In this document: positions 47,323 to 59,869 of the stretch, in pieces | Layout: every line of letters begins with the position of its first letter | Position numbering within the stretch: the first letter of the stretch is position 1 | Assembly: GCF_012271765.1 (NCBI RefSeq) | Contig: NZ_VRKO01000010.1 | Coordinates: 566,884 to 630,883 of the forward strand | DNA length: 64,000 nucleotides | DNA from: Erwinia rhapontici | GTDB taxonomy: Bacteria; Pseudomonadota; Gammaproteobacteria; Enterobacterales; Enterobacteriaceae | Direction of reading: 5' to 3' | Program-made: the position numbers and the translations under genes | Notes under the pieces: model-generated | The model's input: only the letters and a program-made list of their open reading frames with translations | The model's database searches: none | Told to the model about the DNA's origin: nothing

Positions 47323-48250
47323 CCAGGTTGCTCTTGGGTGTGGCCGAAAGCGCTTAATTGAGGCTAGCATAAATGACAACGTGCGCGGCTTCAGTGCCTC
47401 GGGGATTTGACGCGAGATTGATTTTTCAAACGATTATTTGTTCAGTTTGTGTTAAGTAATAAAACAAATTTATCAGTTTTGCGTTAATGCGGGCGTTGGC
47501 GCGAGGCTGATGCCTCACTGACAGGGCATTTGAAGGATGAGAGGTGTGGCGAAAAGCTTATCCGGAAGCGTCTCTTTACCGATAATAATGTCAGTATGAG
47601 CCTTAACACAAATTCGCCTCCTCGCTATGGAGGGTTTAGTTAATGGGGTTTAAGGGTGTTTCAATCAGATTTGTCTGCTTTGCGTAGTGTTGCGATCGGT
47701 TTTGTTATCTTTCTGCCTGAGCGTTTTTGACGTCCCCTGACGGTAGAAAGTGTAAACAACCCTTTCATCAGTTTGGTCTGGTGCCCGACGACGTCATGGC
47801 CTTTATAGGGCTAACATGACGATTTTAATAGGAAACAGGGTAAGAAAAACACGGTGTATTGATTCGTTGCTAAGATAATCCTCATTTCAGCGTTACTCCA
47901 TGAAACAGTGAGTGCCTGAGATTTATCCTGAAGAGCATCAAGGTTTACAGGAGGTTGATACTGTTGCAATGGCATTTTTTTACGGAATGGACCCATGAGT
48001 AATTCATTAATTATGTATTAATGAATATTTTAATATGTGACTTAATTGATTAGCTGTTTATGAATCGTTTATAAATAGATTAATTAATGATTCCCCGTAT
48101 CTTGTTTACGTTTTGTTTGGGTTTTTCTTATGTGATTCTAATAATGTTCCAGGTATTTTCCTAAACCCTTGTCCCGCCCTGAAGGTGCGTTGATCTTTAT
48201 CGTTTTCTGGTGTTAATTAAACAGGTTCCCAAAACGGTGAGACAAATGTG
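47323..48250. other. AT-rich spacer without a supported gene
   Basis: About 930 bp between the GGDEF-EAL gene and the glycosyltransferase. It is clearly richer in A/T than its surroundings, with TTAATTAATGA-like stretches around 48000-48110. A 61-codon minus ORF (47811-47996) has no family resemblance. No JUMPstart/ops element was found. It probably holds the promoter of the glycosyltransferase-flippase pair. Confidence 0.6.
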
Positions 48251-49222
48251 ATGACACAAAAAAATCTGTCGGTGATTATCCCTGCGTATAACGTGGCGAA
48301 TTATATTGTCGAGTGCATTGATTCTTTACTGGCGCAAATCCCTGCGCCGAATGAATTAATTATCATTAATGACGGTTCGACGGATGACACCCTGGAACGA
48401 ATAGAACAACACTATGCCCGCGAAGAGCAGGTCCGTATCTTCACCATCCCTAATGGCGGATTGGGTCAGGCGCGCGACTACGGCATTGCGCTGGCACAGG
48501 GTAAATACATCTTCTGCTGTGATCCTGATGATGTCGTTTGTGAGGGGTTTTATGAGGAATTAAGCCAGATTACTACGCTTTATCCAGAGCTGGAACTCTT
48601 CTGTTTTAATTCACTCATGTTTGAAGACAATGATCCGGAACGTATCTACCCCAAAGTACAGCACCACCAATTTGGCTTGTTGCGTGCGCAGGATATTTTC
48701 CAGGGTCTGCTTAATAGTGGCGCGTATACATCGGCTACCTGGAATTACGTTCTTAAAAAAGAGATCATAGACCGGTTTCATTTGAAATACATTACCCGGC
48801 TGCATGAAGATCATAGTTTTACCGTAGAGGCATTTATGCGCTGTCGTATTGCCTGGGTGAGTCGGCACCTTTACTATCGGCAACGTATTCGCAGTGGCTC
48901 ACTGACCAACAGTCATAAAAGTGACAGTTTTTTTCGCCAACGTTATGACGCCTTTCTCGGCTCGTATGAAAAATTAGTTAAACTGACCGATGGTGTGAGT
49001 GAAAAGGCCGAGCTTCGTCGTCTTTATCTTATTCACTCCTTCAGATTAATGATCCATCTCTCCCTGGCCAGTGGACAGCGGGTGCCCGATTATGTCATGA
49101 ATGCGATTTATTATTTCGGGAAAACACTAAAGCCGGAAGGTGCGGTCAACTGGCTGCTGTTAAGACAACCCGAATTATATTCTCATCTGATCAGGATAAA
49201 GCGGAGTCTGCGTAAAGCATGA
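48251..49222 (+). CDS. Family 2 glycosyltransferase
   Basis: 323 residues, GT-A fold. NLSVIIPAYNVANYIVECID at the N-terminus, IIINDGSTDDT, GLGQARDYGIALAQGKYIFC and the DxD-type CDPDD metal site are all present, and LHEDHSF is the probable acceptor-site motif. Inverting transfer of a sugar from a nucleotide donor is expected. It starts at ATG 48251 (GTG 48248 is immediately upstream); the RBS is weak. It is followed 28 bp later by a polysaccharide flippase. The pair suggests one added sugar on a lipid-linked glycan. Confidence 0.87.
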   Translation: MTQKNLSVIIPAYNVANYIVECIDSLLAQIPAPNELIIINDGSTDDTLERIEQHYAREEQVRIFTIPNGGLGQARDYGIALAQGKYIFCCDPDDVVCEGFYEELSQITTLYPELELFCFNSLMFEDNDPERIYPKVQHHQFGLLRAQDIFQGLLNSGAYTSATWNYVLKKEIIDRFHLKYITRLHEDHSFTVEAFMRCRIAWVSRHLYYRQRIRSGSLTNSHKSDSFFRQRYDAFLGSYEKLVKLTDGVSEKAELRRLYLIHSFRLMIHLSLASGQRVPDYVMNAIYYFGKTLKPEGAVNWLLLRQPELYSHLIRIKRSLRKA

Positions 49223-49250
49223 ATGGAATCTCACATAAGGTCAGAGACTG

Positions 49251-50549
49251 ATGGCTAAAGTAATCGATAAAAGTCTGTTAATTAACGTGCTGTCATTGCT
49301 GGCCTATCGCGGGACGTCCTTTATCTTCCCGCTGGTTACCCTGCCGTATCTGGCGCGCATTCTTGGCGTTGAGCATATGGGGCTGCTGGCGCTGGGTCTG
49401 GCGTGCGTGATGTACTGCAGCACGATTTCCGACTGGGGGTTCAATGTCTACACCACCAAGGACATTGCTCAACATCGCGACGATAAGCAGCGCGTGACGC
49501 AGCTATTCTGGTCGACGTTTAATGCTAAGTTGATCCTGGGCTGCTCAACGCTGGCGATCCTGCTGCTGCTGACCTGGTTTAACCCGGCGTGGCACGCGCT
49601 GTTCTATATCGTGCTGGCGAACTCTACGGTGTTGTTTGGCCAGTTGCTCTCTTTTGGCTGGCTGATGCAGGGGTTTGAAAAACTGGGTAAAACCTCGATT
49701 ATTTCCACCGTCGGGCAGTTCTGTTCCATCCCCCTGACGTTTCTGCTGGTGAAGACGCCAGAAGACACCTGGCTGGCGGCGTTGATCCCGGGTGTAGTGG
49801 CCTTTATTACTGCCATCATCACCCTGAGTCTGGTAGTGCAGATGCGGGTTATTGGTTTCTACCGCTTTGAACCACGCGAAATAATGCAACGCATCAAAGA
49901 CAGCCTGCATGTGTTTTTGGCGATCTTTGGTGCCAATTTATTCAATAACATTAACGTGCTGATCCTCGCCAGTATGACCAGCACCTATATGGTGGGGCTG
50001 TATAACGGTGCCGACCGCCTGAAGAAAGCCGCTAACTCAGTGCCGGAACAGATAGGCAATGCGTTTTTTCCGCGCGTCAGTCATCTGTTTCATAAAGATC
50101 GTGCTGCCGCGATTGCCGCAACGCGGAAAAGCATCACTCTGTCGTTTCTGATCAGTCTGTTTATCGTGGTGTTCACCTTCTTTTTTGCGGATTATGTGGT
50201 GCGGATCCTGTTGGGGGCGGCGTTTCATGACTCAGCCAATGTGCTGCGCGTGGTGGTGTGCGGCTTTATTTTTGGCAATATCAGTTACCCGGCCGGACTG
50301 CAAATCCTTATCCCGTTCGGCCTGGCGAAACAGCGTATGCATGTGATGTTTATTGTCGGGCTGATTAACATCCCGATCTGCTGCCTGCTGGCATGGCAAT
50401 ATGGTGCCATCGGCGCGGCCAGTTCACTGGTGCTCTCAGAGTTCCTGGTGTTTGTTGGTATCCTGCGCATTATGGTCAAGCACGATATTCTGAAGGTCTA
50501 TCTTGCCCGGCCAGCGGCATTTAAGCAGCCAGGCAATGAACAGGCCTGA
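49251..50549 (+). CDS. Oligosaccharide flippase (Wzx/RfbX family)
   Basis: 432 residues, ~12 hydrophobic helices. The N-terminal SLLAYRGTSFIFPLVTLPYL followed by ARILG (the family has L-P-Y-L-x-R-x-L-G), then DWGFNVYTTKDIAQHRDDKQ and NNINVLILASMTSTYMVGLY, is typical of MOP-superfamily Wzx/RfbX flippases. It moves undecaprenol-linked glycans across the inner membrane. RBS AAGGTCAGAG before ATG 49251. Co-transcribed with the glycosyltransferase; no polymerase gene (Wzy) or further transferases are near. Confidence 0.9.
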   Translation: MAKVIDKSLLINVLSLLAYRGTSFIFPLVTLPYLARILGVEHMGLLALGLACVMYCSTISDWGFNVYTTKDIAQHRDDKQRVTQLFWSTFNAKLILGCSTLAILLLLTWFNPAWHALFYIVLANSTVLFGQLLSFGWLMQGFEKLGKTSIISTVGQFCSIPLTFLLVKTPEDTWLAALIPGVVAFITAIITLSLVVQMRVIGFYRFEPREIMQRIKDSLHVFLAIFGANLFNNINVLILASMTSTYMVGLYNGADRLKKAANSVPEQIGNAFFPRVSHLFHKDRAAAIAATRKSITLSFLISLFIVVFTFFFADYVVRILLGAAFHDSANVLRVVVCGFIFGNISYPAGLQILIPFGLAKQRMHVMFIVGLINIPICCLLAWQYGAIGAASSLVLSEFLVFVGILRIMVKHDILKVYLARPAAFKQPGNEQA

Positions 50550-50557
50550 ATCAGGCG

Positions 50558-51892
50558 TTAGTCGCGGCGAAGGCGTGACTGACGCCAGTTCAGTAACGGT
50601 GTGACGGAAATGCCATGCACCACCACGCTGGCAACGATAAGCGTGAATGCCATATCCGCCATGCGTGCGGCCTCCGGGCCATCAAGCCCATGCGTATAGG
50701 CCCAGGCAATATAGTTGATGCTGCCAATGCCGCGTATGCCCAGCCAGCCGATGGTGGCGCGTTGTAGCGGCGGAGTATCAACACCCAGCGTGGCAATCCA
50801 GACCGAGAGCGGGCGGATGGCGAAAAACAGCAGGGCGGCCAGCAGGATGCCGGTGACGTTCCAGTGCTGCGCCAGTGTGACACCCAGAACAATAATAATG
50901 GCCGCGGCAAACAGGCGTTCAATCGTATCGCCAAACGACAGCGCATCGCTGACCACCAGTCCGGCTGAACCGACCGGGTTGGTCTGTTCCCCCTGGTGGC
51001 GTGCATTAGGATTGACCAGCTCCTCCGCAGGCGGATGGTAATCACTCTCCTGAAACGCTTCCGTTGGAAAGTGCCGCACCACGCGCATCTCGGCGCGGCG
51101 TAAACCGACCCCGGCAGCAAAGGCTGACAGAAAGCCGGAGGCATCCAGCGACTGTGCAATCGCATAGCTGAGCGCAATCAGCGCCAGCGCGAGAAAATCA
51201 TTGGGGGCGACATCCTGATGGGTATGGCGCAGGTGCGAGGCATACTGCCCAATCAGCCGACCGAGCACAAAGCCGATCAGGCTTCCCCCCACCACCGCCC
51301 AGAGAACATCCACCAGCGCCCAGTGGCTGAATAACGTCCAGGATAGCTCGCCGCTGCCGGTGAGCAGCAATACTGCCAGCATCAGCAATGGCAGGGCTGT
51401 GCCATCATTCAGCCCGGCTTCACTGGAGAGCGAGACGCGCAGATTATCGTCATCGCGCGCATCATTCACGGAGATCAGGCTGGCGAGCACCGGATCGGTG
51501 GGGGCCACGATAGCACCAAACGCCAGCGCCAGCGGCCATGAGAATCCGGCCAGCCAGTGTGCTGCCAGCGTGACGCCTGCCACCGTGAGTAACATCCCGG
51601 GGAAAGCCAGTCGTAGCCCCATCCGCCATCCGGGACTGTTCAGCGGCAGACGCAGTTTCAGTCCGGTGATAAACAGTGAGGCGGCCATCGCGATTTCAGT
51701 CAGATTTTTTGCGAGGTGGGCGTGGGCAGCAATATCAATCTGTAGCAGATTCAGTACCCAGGGGCCACACAGGACCCCGGCGATTAAATAGAGAGCAAAA
51801 GCCGTCACCGGGCCCCGGCTTATCCAGCCAGAGGCGAGCGACATCAATAATAACAACCCGCCTGTGGCCGCGGTCCATCCAATAAATCCCAT
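50558..51892 (-). CDS. CPA1-family cation:proton antiporter
   Basis: 444 residues, ~12 helices. The ion-binding GAIVAPTDPVLASLISVNDA (conserved T-D-P) and SSEAGLNDGTALPLLMLAVL (E-x-G-x-N-D) motifs identify the NhaP-like CPA1 group. An acidic cytoplasmic loop (~290-320) separates the two halves, and there is no RCK/TrkA domain. It probably exchanges Na+ or K+ for H+. Convergent with the flippase gene, 9 bp apart. Confidence 0.9.
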   Translation of the reverse strand: MGFIGWTAATGGLLLLMSLASGWISRGPVTAFALYLIAGVLCGPWVLNLLQIDIAAHAHLAKNLTEIAMAASLFITGLKLRLPLNSPGWRMGLRLAFPGMLLTVAGVTLAAHWLAGFSWPLALAFGAIVAPTDPVLASLISVNDARDDDNLRVSLSSEAGLNDGTALPLLMLAVLLLTGSGELSWTLFSHWALVDVLWAVVGGSLIGFVLGRLIGQYASHLRHTHQDVAPNDFLALALIALSYAIAQSLDASGFLSAFAAGVGLRRAEMRVVRHFPTEAFQESDYHPPAEELVNPNARHQGEQTNPVGSAGLVVSDALSFGDTIERLFAAAIIIVLGVTLAQHWNVTGILLAALLFFAIRPLSVWIATLGVDTPPLQRATIGWLGIRGIGSINYIAWAYTHGLDGPEAARMADMAFTLIVASVVVHGISVTPLLNWRQSRLRRD

Positions 51893-52001
51893 CTTTTCTC
51901 CGCTTGCGATACTTCATTGTGCCAATGTGCTCTATACAGGATAGAGCTTTTCCTGGTTTTGCCAGGAAAAGCGTGTGCGTAACGGAAAGAGGGGACAGCG
52001 A

Positions 52002-52565
52002 TTAGCGACGTGCTGCCTGCGCCAGCGCTGCCAGCTGTGCGGTCAGATGCTGGCGGGTGCTTTCATCGGTGATGGTATCGCTCGCGGCATCAATACGGCT
52101 GGTGGCCTGGCCGATCATAATTTCCGGTTTATTCAGCACCTGGGCGTTAAGAAAGACCATGCTCTGACGCAGATGATACTGCGCACGTGCGCCGCCAATC
52201 ATCCCCGGCGAGGCACTCTGGATCGCCACCGGTTTGTTGGCAAACGGATTCTCCGGAAGGCGGGACAGCCAGTCGATGGCGTTTTTTAGCGCGCCCGGCA
52301 CCGAATAGTTATATTCCGGCGTCACGATCACCACGCCATCGGCGGCGGCAATCGCTTTACCCATTTCCAGTACTGCTGCCGGGATGCCTTCATCCTGAAT
52401 ATCGGCGTCATAGTGCGGTAAGTCGGCAATCGAACCGAGTGCGTGAATCTCAACCCCAACCGGAGCCAGCGCAGGCAGGTTGCGTGCCACAACGGCATTC
52501 AGTGAGGCTTTACGCAGGCTGCCCAGCAGGGTGACAAACGTCAGTTTGGCGTCTTCAGACATCAT
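52002..52565 (-). CDS. ChrR/YieF-like NAD(P)H-dependent FMN reductase
   Basis: 187 residues, flavodoxin-like NADPH-dependent FMN reductase. LTFVTLLGSLRKASLNAVVA forms the FMN phosphate loop; DGVVIVTPEYNYSVPGALKN and AIDWLSRLP are signatures of E. coli YieF (ChrR), a quinone and chromate reductase. AAGGAAA precedes ATG 52565, with a second ATG one codon later that fits slightly better. Single gene, followed by the antiporter on the same strand (109 bp). Confidence 0.9.
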   Translation of the reverse strand: MMSEDAKLTFVTLLGSLRKASLNAVVARNLPALAPVGVEIHALGSIADLPHYDADIQDEGIPAAVLEMGKAIAAADGVVIVTPEYNYSVPGALKNAIDWLSRLPENPFANKPVAIQSASPGMIGGARAQYHLRQSMVFLNAQVLNKPEIMIGQATSRIDAASDTITDESTRQHLTAQLAALAQAARR

Positions 52566-52787
52566 ATTTTCCTTTAGTCAGTGTAAGAACCGTGAATCAC
52601 ACAGCGCCATCGTGCCCGATCTTTTCGGGTTTACGGCGATGCGGGGTCAATAAAATGAATCATTCTGTGCCGGGTAACGGCGCAAGGATTGTCATCACGC
52701 GCCCGGAGGTATAGTGTTAGCACACTATTCATGTTTATCACCATCGGTGAATATTACCGTTGCGTGACCCGCTAAACCGAGGTTGTT

Positions 52788-53768
52788 TTGTCCAGCTATT
52801 CTCCAGTCCAGCGCCCAAGACGCTTGCGTCAGTCTGCTTCTCTTCGCACTTTGTTCCAGGAAAATACCCTCAGTCTGAATGATCTGGCTCTGCCGATCTT
52901 CGTTGAGGAAGGTCTTGATGACTACAAACCCATTGCCGCCATGCCAGGCGTGATGCGTATTCCTGAAAAACGTCTGGCGTATGAAATTGAACGTATTGCG
53001 AAAGCGGGAGTGCGGTCGATCATGACCTTTGGGATTTCGCATCATACGGATGCGGACGGCAGTGATACCTGGAATGAGAACGGACTGGTGGCGCGTATGT
53101 CACGTATCTGCAAGCAGACCGTGCCGGAAATGATCGTGATGTCCGATACCTGCTTCTGTGAATATACCAGCCACGGCCACTGCGGCGTGCTGCACGACCA
53201 CGGCGTGGATAATGATGCCACGCTGATTAACCTCGGCAAGCAGGCCGTGGTTGCCGCGGCGGCGGGTGCGGATTTTATCGCGCCTTCGGCGGCAATGGAC
53301 GGGCAGGTGGCAGCGATTCGCCACGCGCTGGATGCTGCAGGCTTTACTGACACTGCCATCATGTCTTACTCCACCAAGTTTGCTTCTTCTTTCTACGGCC
53401 CGTTCCGTGAAGCGGCAGGTACATCGCTGAAAGGCGATCGTAAAACCTACCAGATGAACCCGATGAATCGCCGTGAAGCGATTCGTGAGTCACTGCTTGA
53501 CGAAAGTGAAGGTGCTGATGCGCTGATGGTGAAACCGGCAGGCGCCTATCTGGATATCCTGCGCGACGTGCGTGAGCGTACGCAATTGCCGCTGGCGGCT
53601 TATCAGGTCAGCGGTGAGTACGCGATGATTAAATTTGGTGCGCAGGCGGGGGCGATCAATGAGCTTGACGTGACGCTCGAAAGCCTGGGTGCCATCAAAC
53701 GCGCCGGTGCCGATATTATCTTCAGCTACTTCGCGCTGGATCTGGCCGAGAAGAAAATCCTTTCCTGA
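52788..53768 (+). CDS. hemB: Porphobilinogen synthase (delta-aminolevulinate dehydratase)
   Basis: 326 residues (E. coli 324). It condenses two 5-aminolevulinate molecules to porphobilinogen in haem synthesis. The zinc cysteines are in [14 protein letters not shown], the Schiff-base lysines in [16 protein letters not shown] and [13 protein letters not shown]. Translation starts at TTG 52788 ([20 protein letters not shown]), which matches the family N-terminus, with CGAGG upstream. Followed by a clear terminator. Confidence 0.97.
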   Translation: MSSYSPVQRPRRLRQSASLRTLFQENTLSLNDLALPIFVEEGLDDYKPIAAMPGVMRIPEKRLAYEIERIAKAGVRSIMTFGISHHTDADGSDTWNENGLVARMSRICKQTVPEMIVMSDTCFCEYTSHGHCGVLHDHGVDNDATLINLGKQAVVAAAAGADFIAPSAAMDGQVAAIRHALDAAGFTDTAIMSYSTKFASSFYGPFREAAGTSLKGDRKTYQMNPMNRREAIRESLLDESEGADALMVKPAGAYLDILRDVRERTQLPLAAYQVSGEYAMIKFGAQAGAINELDVTLESLGAIKRAGADIIFSYFALDLAEKKILS

Positions 53769-53774
53769 TTTAAC

Positions 53775-53803
53775 GGGGCCAGCGATCTGCTGGCCCCCTT
53801 TTT
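53775..53803 (+). terminator. hemB terminator
   Basis: GGGGCCAGC / GCTGGCCCC stem, 5-nt loop, then TTTTT; between convergent hemB and the EthD-family gene. Confidence 0.92.
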
Positions 53804-53808
53804 ATCGC

Positions 53809-54111
53809 TTATTCGACGCGCAAAACGTCGGAAACCAGCTTCACTGACTCAATGTTAGAAAAATTCGCCACATCAGCGACAAACTCCTCGCCATGTTCAG
53901 CAATCACCTGTTCAAACGTCTCGATATCCGCACAGTAAATATGGCAGGCCGCAATAAACGGCGCGTTGTTATCCAGCGGCGTATCAATTTCATAGCTCAG
54001 ACAACGTTCACCCATCCGTGATTTGATCAGCGGCAGGTGCACATCGCGGTAATAATCATGGTCGAAATGGGCATCGGCCTGACGTGGATAAAGTACGCTG
54101 AATTTGATCAC
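53809..54111 (-). CDS. EthD domain-containing small protein
   Basis: 100 residues with the dimeric alpha-beta barrel pattern of EthD-type proteins: IKFSVLYPRQADAHFDHDYY followed by RDVHLPLI. The conserved H-x-x-L-I after the Y-Y/R-D pair is visible. No signal peptide. It is usually associated with oxidative or degradative pathways, but the function here is unknown. Next to the AraC regulator on the same strand (73-bp gap). Confidence 0.85.
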   Translation of the reverse strand: MIKFSVLYPRQADAHFDHDYYRDVHLPLIKSRMGERCLSYEIDTPLDNNAPFIAACHIYCADIETFEQVIAEHGEEFVADVANFSNIESVKLVSDVLRVE

Positions 54112-54184
54112 AGGTTTCTCCTCTGGTTAAGCAGCCACATAGGATGCTAAGAAAAAGATTATAACCAGTGATGGGCGAAGCGGG

Positions 54185-55009
54185 TTAGCGCATTGAGCGC
54201 TGCTGGCTGGGTGTTTGCCCAAACACCTGCTTATAGCAGGTGGAGAAGTGATTGCTGTTGGCAAAGCCACACAGATAGGCAATATAGGTAATGCTCTCCT
54301 CCGTATTGATGATCTTTTCCCGCGCCGAAACCAGCCGCAAACGTTTAATGTAATTGTCAGGCGTGAGCCCGGTGGTCTCTTTAATCTGGCGTTGCAGTGT
54401 GCGCTTACTCAGATAGAACCGATCGCTTAATGCCTCCCAGTCAATCTCTTCAAAACAGTGTTGTTGCAGGAAACCCAGCAGTTTGTGCAACTTGTATTTG
54501 GTCTGGCTTTTGGTGTGTTCATCCTGCTGGCAGGCCATATTCATCAGCAACTGAAAGAAGCAGGCTTCCCGCCAGCCGCTGTTCGTCTCCTCGTGGCGGG
54601 TTTGTTGACCGCTAAAAAGCTGTCCGATCATCTGTTTACACTGCGCTTTGGTTTGCGGCAGCAGCCAGTGATAACTGCCCGGCTGGGTTGCATCAAAACG
54701 CGCCAGTAACGCCCCGACATTGTTCAGCCACTGAAACGGCTGCTGGCGGTTGATCAGCACATTGATCAGGCGCAGTGTGCCCAGCTCATCATAGAAATGG
54801 CAGTCACCATCCTTAACAAAGAAAACGTCACCCTCCTGGATAAAATGAGGTTTGCCGTTAATCACATGCAGACCATGCCCGCTCTCAACGATCACCAGCT
54901 CATTAAATTCATGGCGGTGCTCACAATTGTTATCTTCCGGGTCACTGGTATAGAGGGAAAACTGGTCACGCGCCGAGCTGAAATACTGGTCAAGCCGCAG
55001 GTTATTCAT
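54185..55009 (-). CDS. AraC-family transcriptional regulator (RhaS/RhaR-like)
   Basis: 274 residues. An N-terminal cupin sugar-sensing domain (HRHEFNELVIVESGHGLHVI, FIQEGDVFFVKDGDCHFYDE) is followed by two C-terminal HTH motifs (LSKRTLQRQIKETTGLTPDN, ITYIAYLCGFANSNHFSTCY). The overall pattern resembles the rhamnose regulators RhaS/RhaR. It is divergent from the GH78 gene with a ~205-bp spacer that holds one TGTGA half-site (55087-55091) as a possible CRP contact. It probably activates the downstream rhamnoside operon in response to rhamnose or a rhamnoside; this is an inference from context. Confidence 0.9.
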   Translation of the reverse strand: MNNLRLDQYFSSARDQFSLYTSDPEDNNCEHRHEFNELVIVESGHGLHVINGKPHFIQEGDVFFVKDGDCHFYDELGTLRLINVLINRQQPFQWLNNVGALLARFDATQPGSYHWLLPQTKAQCKQMIGQLFSGQQTRHEETNSGWREACFFQLLMNMACQQDEHTKSQTKYKLHKLLGFLQQHCFEEIDWEALSDRFYLSKRTLQRQIKETTGLTPDNYIKRLRLVSAREKIINTEESITYIAYLCGFANSNHFSTCYKQVFGQTPSQQRSMR

Positions 55010-55215
55010 CTTTCACACATCTCACTCACTGATATCCGTTCAACTTAAGGGATTTCTCAACGGTGGGCGAGTCGGGTTTATCATTTTGTGATCGCTATCG
55101 GGGACACCTTTCCCGCAGCGCCAGTCCCGCGTTTTACCTGGCGGTTTCAGAATAGATCGCCCGCCAACCGTGGCTCTACACTCGCTGACTCTTGAACCGG
55201 TTAAAGGAGTCTTTT

Positions 55216-56790
55216 GTGGTCGCTGCCATGCAAAAACATAGCGAATTACGCACCCGCACTCATGCGGCGTTTCTTACCCAGGCCGATGCCATGCGGCCGG
55301 CGCTTTATCGTCAGCGGGTCATGCCGATTTCTGTCGTCACCATGATACCCGATGCGCTGACTATTCACGGCTGGCGCAGTGAAGCGCGCTTTACACCAGA
55401 GCAACTGAGCCAACAAACGTTTGCCAGCGGTGATGAATTTATTGTGGATTTTGGTCAGCATTGCGTGGGGTATCTCTCGCTGCGCTGTGAGTCGGCAGGC
55501 AGTCCGCCGGATGCCCCCGCGCACCTGCAATTTATCTTCGGCGAAATCAGTGCGGAGGTCGCAGAGCCGTTCTCCCAATACGATGGCTGGCTCAGTCGCA
55601 GCTGGCTGCAACAGGAGGACAGTTATCTGGATGTTCTGCCCGTGGAGATGACCCTGCCGCGCCGCTACTGCTGTCGCTATGTCAAAGTGCGGGTGGTTTC
55701 GACGTCACCGAAATACGGTCTGCGTTTCCCCACTTTCCATCTCGACACCGTCAGCTCCGCCAGTGACAGTACCCTGCAACAGGTACAGATTGCCGATCCC
55801 TTATTGCGGGAGATCGATGAGATCAGCGTGCGTACGCTCAAAAACTGTATGCAGGATGTCTTCGAAGATGGCCCGAAGCGCGATCGACGGCTGTGGCTGG
55901 GCGACCTGCGCTTACAGGCGCTGGTCAACTATCCCACCTATGCGCACAACGACCTGGTTAAACGCTGCCTCTACCTGTTCGCCGGGGTAACGCGCGAAGA
56001 CGGTATGGTCTCCTCCAATCTGTTTATGCAGCCGCAGGTGATCGCCGACGATACTTTCCTGTTCGATTATGCGCTGCTGTTTGTCGCCACGCTGGAAGAC
56101 TACGTGGCTGCAACGGGTGACCGGGCAACGCTGGACGATCTGTGGCCGACGGCGCGGCGCCAGATTGAGCTGTCGCTGCAACGTCTGGACGATCGCCATA
56201 TTCTGCGTGATAGCGAAGACTGGTGGGCGTTTATCGACTGGCATGAACAGCTCAACAAACAGGCTGCCGCACAGGGCGTGCTGATCTATGCCCTGCGTAA
56301 AGGGATACAGCTGGCCCGGCGCTGTGATAACGCCAACATCGCCTGGCTGGAAACCACGCTTGAACGCGTCAGCCAGGCGGCACTGACCCATCTGTGGGAT
56401 GACGAGCAGGGCTTTTTTGTCAGCGGGGAAGCGCGGCAGGTTTCCTGGGCTGCGCAAGTCTGGTTGATCCTCGGCGAAGTGGGTGACGTGGCATTTCGTC
56501 GCCAGCTGTTAGCCCGCTTACAGCGTCATCCCCCGGTGATAAAAATGCACACGCCTTATATGATGCACCACTTTATTGAAGCGCTGCTCACTCACGGTGA
56601 ACGTGAGCAGGCTGTTGCTGAAATTAAACGCTATTGGGGCGGCATGGTGCAGGCCGGGGCGGAGACCTTCTGGGAGTTATATGACCCGGATAATCCCGAC
56701 TATTCACCCTACGGCAGCAAATTAATTAACAGCTACTGCCATGCCTGGAGTTGTACCCCGGCATGGCTGATTCGTCACTTTGAACTCTGA
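55216..56790 (+). CDS. GH78-type alpha-L-rhamnosidase family protein
   Basis: 524 residues, no signal peptide, hence cytoplasmic. DVFEDGPKRDRRLWLGDLRL carries the GH78 catalytic-loop pattern (D-G-P-x-R-D-R). An (alpha/alpha)6 barrel follows: DWWAFIDWHEQLNKQAAAQG, WAAQVWLILGE, AGAETFWELYDPD, YCHAWSCTPAWLI. The N-terminal beta domain is shorter than in large extracellular GH78 enzymes. I choose GTG 55216 because AAAGGAG lies 6 nt upstream; TTG 55192 and ATG 55228 are alternatives. First gene of an operon with a GPH symporter and a porin. The substrate is probably a rhamnosyl disaccharide or glycoside. Confidence 0.83.
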   Translation: MVAAMQKHSELRTRTHAAFLTQADAMRPALYRQRVMPISVVTMIPDALTIHGWRSEARFTPEQLSQQTFASGDEFIVDFGQHCVGYLSLRCESAGSPPDAPAHLQFIFGEISAEVAEPFSQYDGWLSRSWLQQEDSYLDVLPVEMTLPRRYCCRYVKVRVVSTSPKYGLRFPTFHLDTVSSASDSTLQQVQIADPLLREIDEISVRTLKNCMQDVFEDGPKRDRRLWLGDLRLQALVNYPTYAHNDLVKRCLYLFAGVTREDGMVSSNLFMQPQVIADDTFLFDYALLFVATLEDYVAATGDRATLDDLWPTARRQIELSLQRLDDRHILRDSEDWWAFIDWHEQLNKQAAAQGVLIYALRKGIQLARRCDNANIAWLETTLERVSQAALTHLWDDEQGFFVSGEARQVSWAAQVWLILGEVGDVAFRRQLLARLQRHPPVIKMHTPYMMHHFIEALLTHGEREQAVAEIKRYWGGMVQAGAETFWELYDPDNPDYSPYGSKLINSYCHAWSCTPAWLIRHFEL

Positions 56791-56824
56791 ACAACAAATA
56801 ACCTATAAATTCTGAGAGATGATT

Positions 56825-59829
<3,005 letters not shown>

Positions 59830-59869
59830 GTGAGGCTGGCGGTCCGCAGAATGCGGACCGCCAGGGTAA

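Noticed and set aside
47811-47996. 61-codon minus-strand ORF in the AT-rich spacer
   Set aside because: No RBS, no family resemblance, and composition like the non-coding surroundings.
47380-48250. JUMPstart/ops antitermination element expected before a polysaccharide locus
   Set aside because: No GGCGGTAGCGT-like sequence could be found in the spacer.
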